Assembly: GCF_008923365.1 (NCBI RefSeq) | Contig: NZ_WBMR01000012.1 | Location: 1-48,878, forward strand | Origin: Actinomadura montaniterrae | GTDB taxonomy: Bacteria; Actinomycetota; Actinomycetes; Streptosporangiales; Streptosporangiaceae | Length of the DNA: 48,878 nucleotides | Reading direction: 5' to 3' | Part shown: in pieces, positions 48,010-48,878 of the stretch | How positions within the stretch are numbered: position 1 is the stretch's first letter | How the letters are laid out: the number at the start of each line of letters is the position of its first letter | Position numbers and translations under genes: made by a program | Notes under the pieces: generated by a model | The model's database searches: none | What the model was told of the DNA's origin: nothing | Seen by the model: only the letters and a program-made list of their open reading frames with translations

Positions 48010-48604
48010 AGGTCAAGTCCGGCGTCGGCTGCATACCCCGCCGGCATGAGGCCAGTCCCGGCCATCGGGCCCGTTCTGGTCGGGTTCCCGGCCAGGTGGC
48101 GCAGCGCCGGCCCTGGTAATCGAGCATGGCCTGGAACGGAACAGCAAGCGGCAGCGGCGCGCCCCACACCGCCGCGCCAAGCCCGCAGAGCGCGCTCAAC
48201 CCCGCCGCAAGGCTCGCCCCATGCCCCACCACGACGACCGCACCACCCTCACCGCGCGCCGGGTGACCGCACTACCCTCATCGTGCGCCGGGTGACCGCA
48301 CCACCGTCCCCGTGCCCGCCGACGACCGCGCCACCGTCACCCTTCCAGGCCGCCGATCCCTGCCTCGACGAGCCCGGCCAGCATGGTGACCGGCGCCCCT
48401 TGGACTTGGATGATCGCCTCCGCCGTCTGCCGTGCGCGGACGGCCGTGCTCGTGTAGATGCGCGGTTTACCGGCGGGAGTGCGCGCCCTGTCGCGGCGGC
48501 TTGGAGCACCCGCGCTCAGTCAACTGCGCGTCCGGCGACGCTCCGGACGCCTCGGCGAAGACGCTCTCGGAGTCGGCATGGCCGCCTGGACATATCACTT
48601 CCAA
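48010..48604 (-). pseudogene. Decayed histidine phosphatase gene
   Basis: Three segments of one phosphatase-like protein lie in order on the minus strand but not in one frame. (1) From about 48604, L-E-V-I-C-P-G-G-H-A-D-S-E-S and later QLTERG, ending at TAA. (2) A shifted frame with RIYTSTAVRARQTAEAI and VEAGIGGLEG, ended by TGA at 48339-48337. (3) From about 48250, AVVVVGHGASLAAGL and a tail. These match the N-terminal, middle and C-terminal blocks of histidine phosphatases. The catalytic RHG is replaced by GGH, the middle is shortened, and tandem repeats fill the gap, so the gene is broken. The left boundary is approximate. Confidence 0.6.
48236..48342. repeat. 29-bp imperfect tandem repeats inside the phosphatase remnant
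   Basis: Units beginning GACCGCACCACCCTC occur at 48236-48264, 48265-48293, 48294-48323 and, partially, 48324-48342. The first two differ at three positions. A 29-bp unit shifts the reading frame at each copy. There are no spacers, so it is not a CRISPR array. Confidence 0.7.
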
Positions 48605-48708
48605 GGCGTCGTGCAGTAAGGAATGGCAATTGGGGTGGATCGCTCTGGCTGGTGTGCGTGCGAGGTGAGGTGTGCTGGATTCGTGTGGGCGTACGGGGCG
48701 TGTTCGAA
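48605..48708. other. Right-end region without a gene
   Basis: G/T-rich sequence with weak coding potential in all frames. No start codon with ribosome binding site and no recognisable domain was found. Confidence 0.5.
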
Positions 48709-48773
48709 AAGGGTGTTCAGGTGGCCTTGGATAAGGGTGTTCGGGTGCATCGGTGAGAAAGGGTGTTCGGGTG
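48709..48773 (+). repeat. Three copies of a 15-bp motif
   Basis: AAGGGTGTTCAGGTG (48709-48723), AAGGGTGTTCGGGTG (48733-48747) and the same sequence at 48759-48773, at 24- and 26-bp intervals. Too few and too short for a CRISPR array. Role unknown. Confidence 0.65.
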
Positions 48774-48796
48774 GTGGGGTGGCGCTTGCGTACGGG

Positions 48797-48878
48797 GCCG
48801 CCCCTCCAAAGTCAAGGGCGCCTTCGGCGTCGCTACGCGATGGACTTCGTCCACCCTTGACTTTGGAGCCTCTGCGGC
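48797..48878. repeat. Cloverleaf palindrome at the right edge
   Basis: A perfect 15-bp stem (48804-48818 and 48854-48868), extended by GCCGC (48797-48801) and GCGGC (48874-48878), encloses a loop that folds with no unpaired bases between three hairpins: CGCC-TTC-GGCG (48819-48829), TCGC-TAC-GCGA (48830-48840) and TGGAC-TTC-GTCCA (48841-48853). It may continue beyond the window. Confidence 0.75.

Noticed and set aside
46520..48232. 570-codon minus-strand frame spanning the luciferase-like gene
   Set aside because: Only its first part (GHGASLAAGL and tail) is meaningful, as the C-terminal block of the broken phosphatase. The rest is a shadow of the luciferase-like gene.
48236..48342. CRISPR array
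   Set aside because: Repeats are contiguous with no spacers, imperfect, and no cas genes are present.
48249..48668. Small open frames near the right end on both strands
   Set aside because: They overlap the phosphatase remnant and its tandem repeats in other frames, with no start signals.
48797..48878. tRNA gene
   Set aside because: The cloverleaf has 3-nt loops and no T-loop or D-loop consensus, so it cannot be a tRNA.

Overview
This is high-GC actinobacterial chromosome. Codon third positions are almost all G or C, GTG and TTG starts are common, and the window carries Zur with zinc uptake genes, a Z-type undecaprenyl synthase, RecO, GlyRS, PPDK and an actinobacterial Leu-codon leader before leuA. 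Gene content and protein style suggest a filamentous actinomycete, most like Streptosporangiales/Thermomonosporaceae such as Actinomadura. That placement is an inference from general familiarity, not from a search. No rRNA, tRNA, CRISPR array, integrase or intact transposon was seen.

Layout. (1) 101-3409: a zinc-ribbon/TerB-like protein, a DDAH-type hydrolase, then leuA behind a leucine-codon leader peptide and hairpin, followed by three successive palindromes. (2) 3663-13421: a LacI regulator, then a sugar ABC transporter (lipoprotein and two permeases, no ATPase), a cytoplasmic GH13 alpha-glucosidase and a 1194-residue secreted GH87-like enzyme. Together these look like an alpha-1,3-glucan (mutan/nigeran/fungal wall) utilisation locus. 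(3) 13548-17086: a protealysin-type M4 protease translationally coupled to an emfourin-like inhibitor, then recO-uppS (overlapping), then OsmC. (4) 17169-22016: a secreted thermolysin-like protease and the znuA-znuC-znuB-zur operon, with every junction an ATGA overlap, read from a promoter that carries a Zur-like box. (5) 22013-26838: small proteins, a secreted DUF1906 protein with a repetitive linker, glyS and a secreted protein. (6) 27141-29876: a short exported protein ending in an R-A-P-P motif, directly before a SecD-SecF fusion gene whose ribosome binding site is locked in a perfect 13-bp stem. (7) 29925-41427: two tandem septum-formation-domain proteins, a secreted 5'-nucleotidase, a GH15 enzyme and ppdK around tandem DasR-like sites, a DUF218 protein and dgt. 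(8) 41561-47940: ferredoxin-reductase-like flavoprotein, MFS transporter, GtrA, SigJ-like ECF factor, PEP-mutase-like protein, AhpD-like protein and a luciferase-like (F420-type) oxidoreductase. (9) 48010-48878: a decayed histidine-phosphatase gene with 29-bp tandem repeats, a short triple repeat, and a long palindrome whose loop folds into three contiguous mini-hairpins.

The most exciting signal is at 27141-27609. The exported ORF looks like a force-sensing translation arrest peptide of the RAPP class. A ribosome stalled on the second proline codon would cover the left arm of the stem and expose the secDF ribosome binding site, so secDF would be induced when protein export is slow. The geometry is read directly from the sequence. 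The arrest itself is inferred from the known behaviour of VemP and of the RAPP-type peptides.

Several genes (lacI, the leuA leader, znuA, the 22330 membrane protein, the 32185 gene, the MFS gene, gtrA and the PEP-mutase-like gene) have a -10-like hexamer 6-8 nt before the start codon and no ribosome binding site, so leaderless transcripts are probably frequent here.
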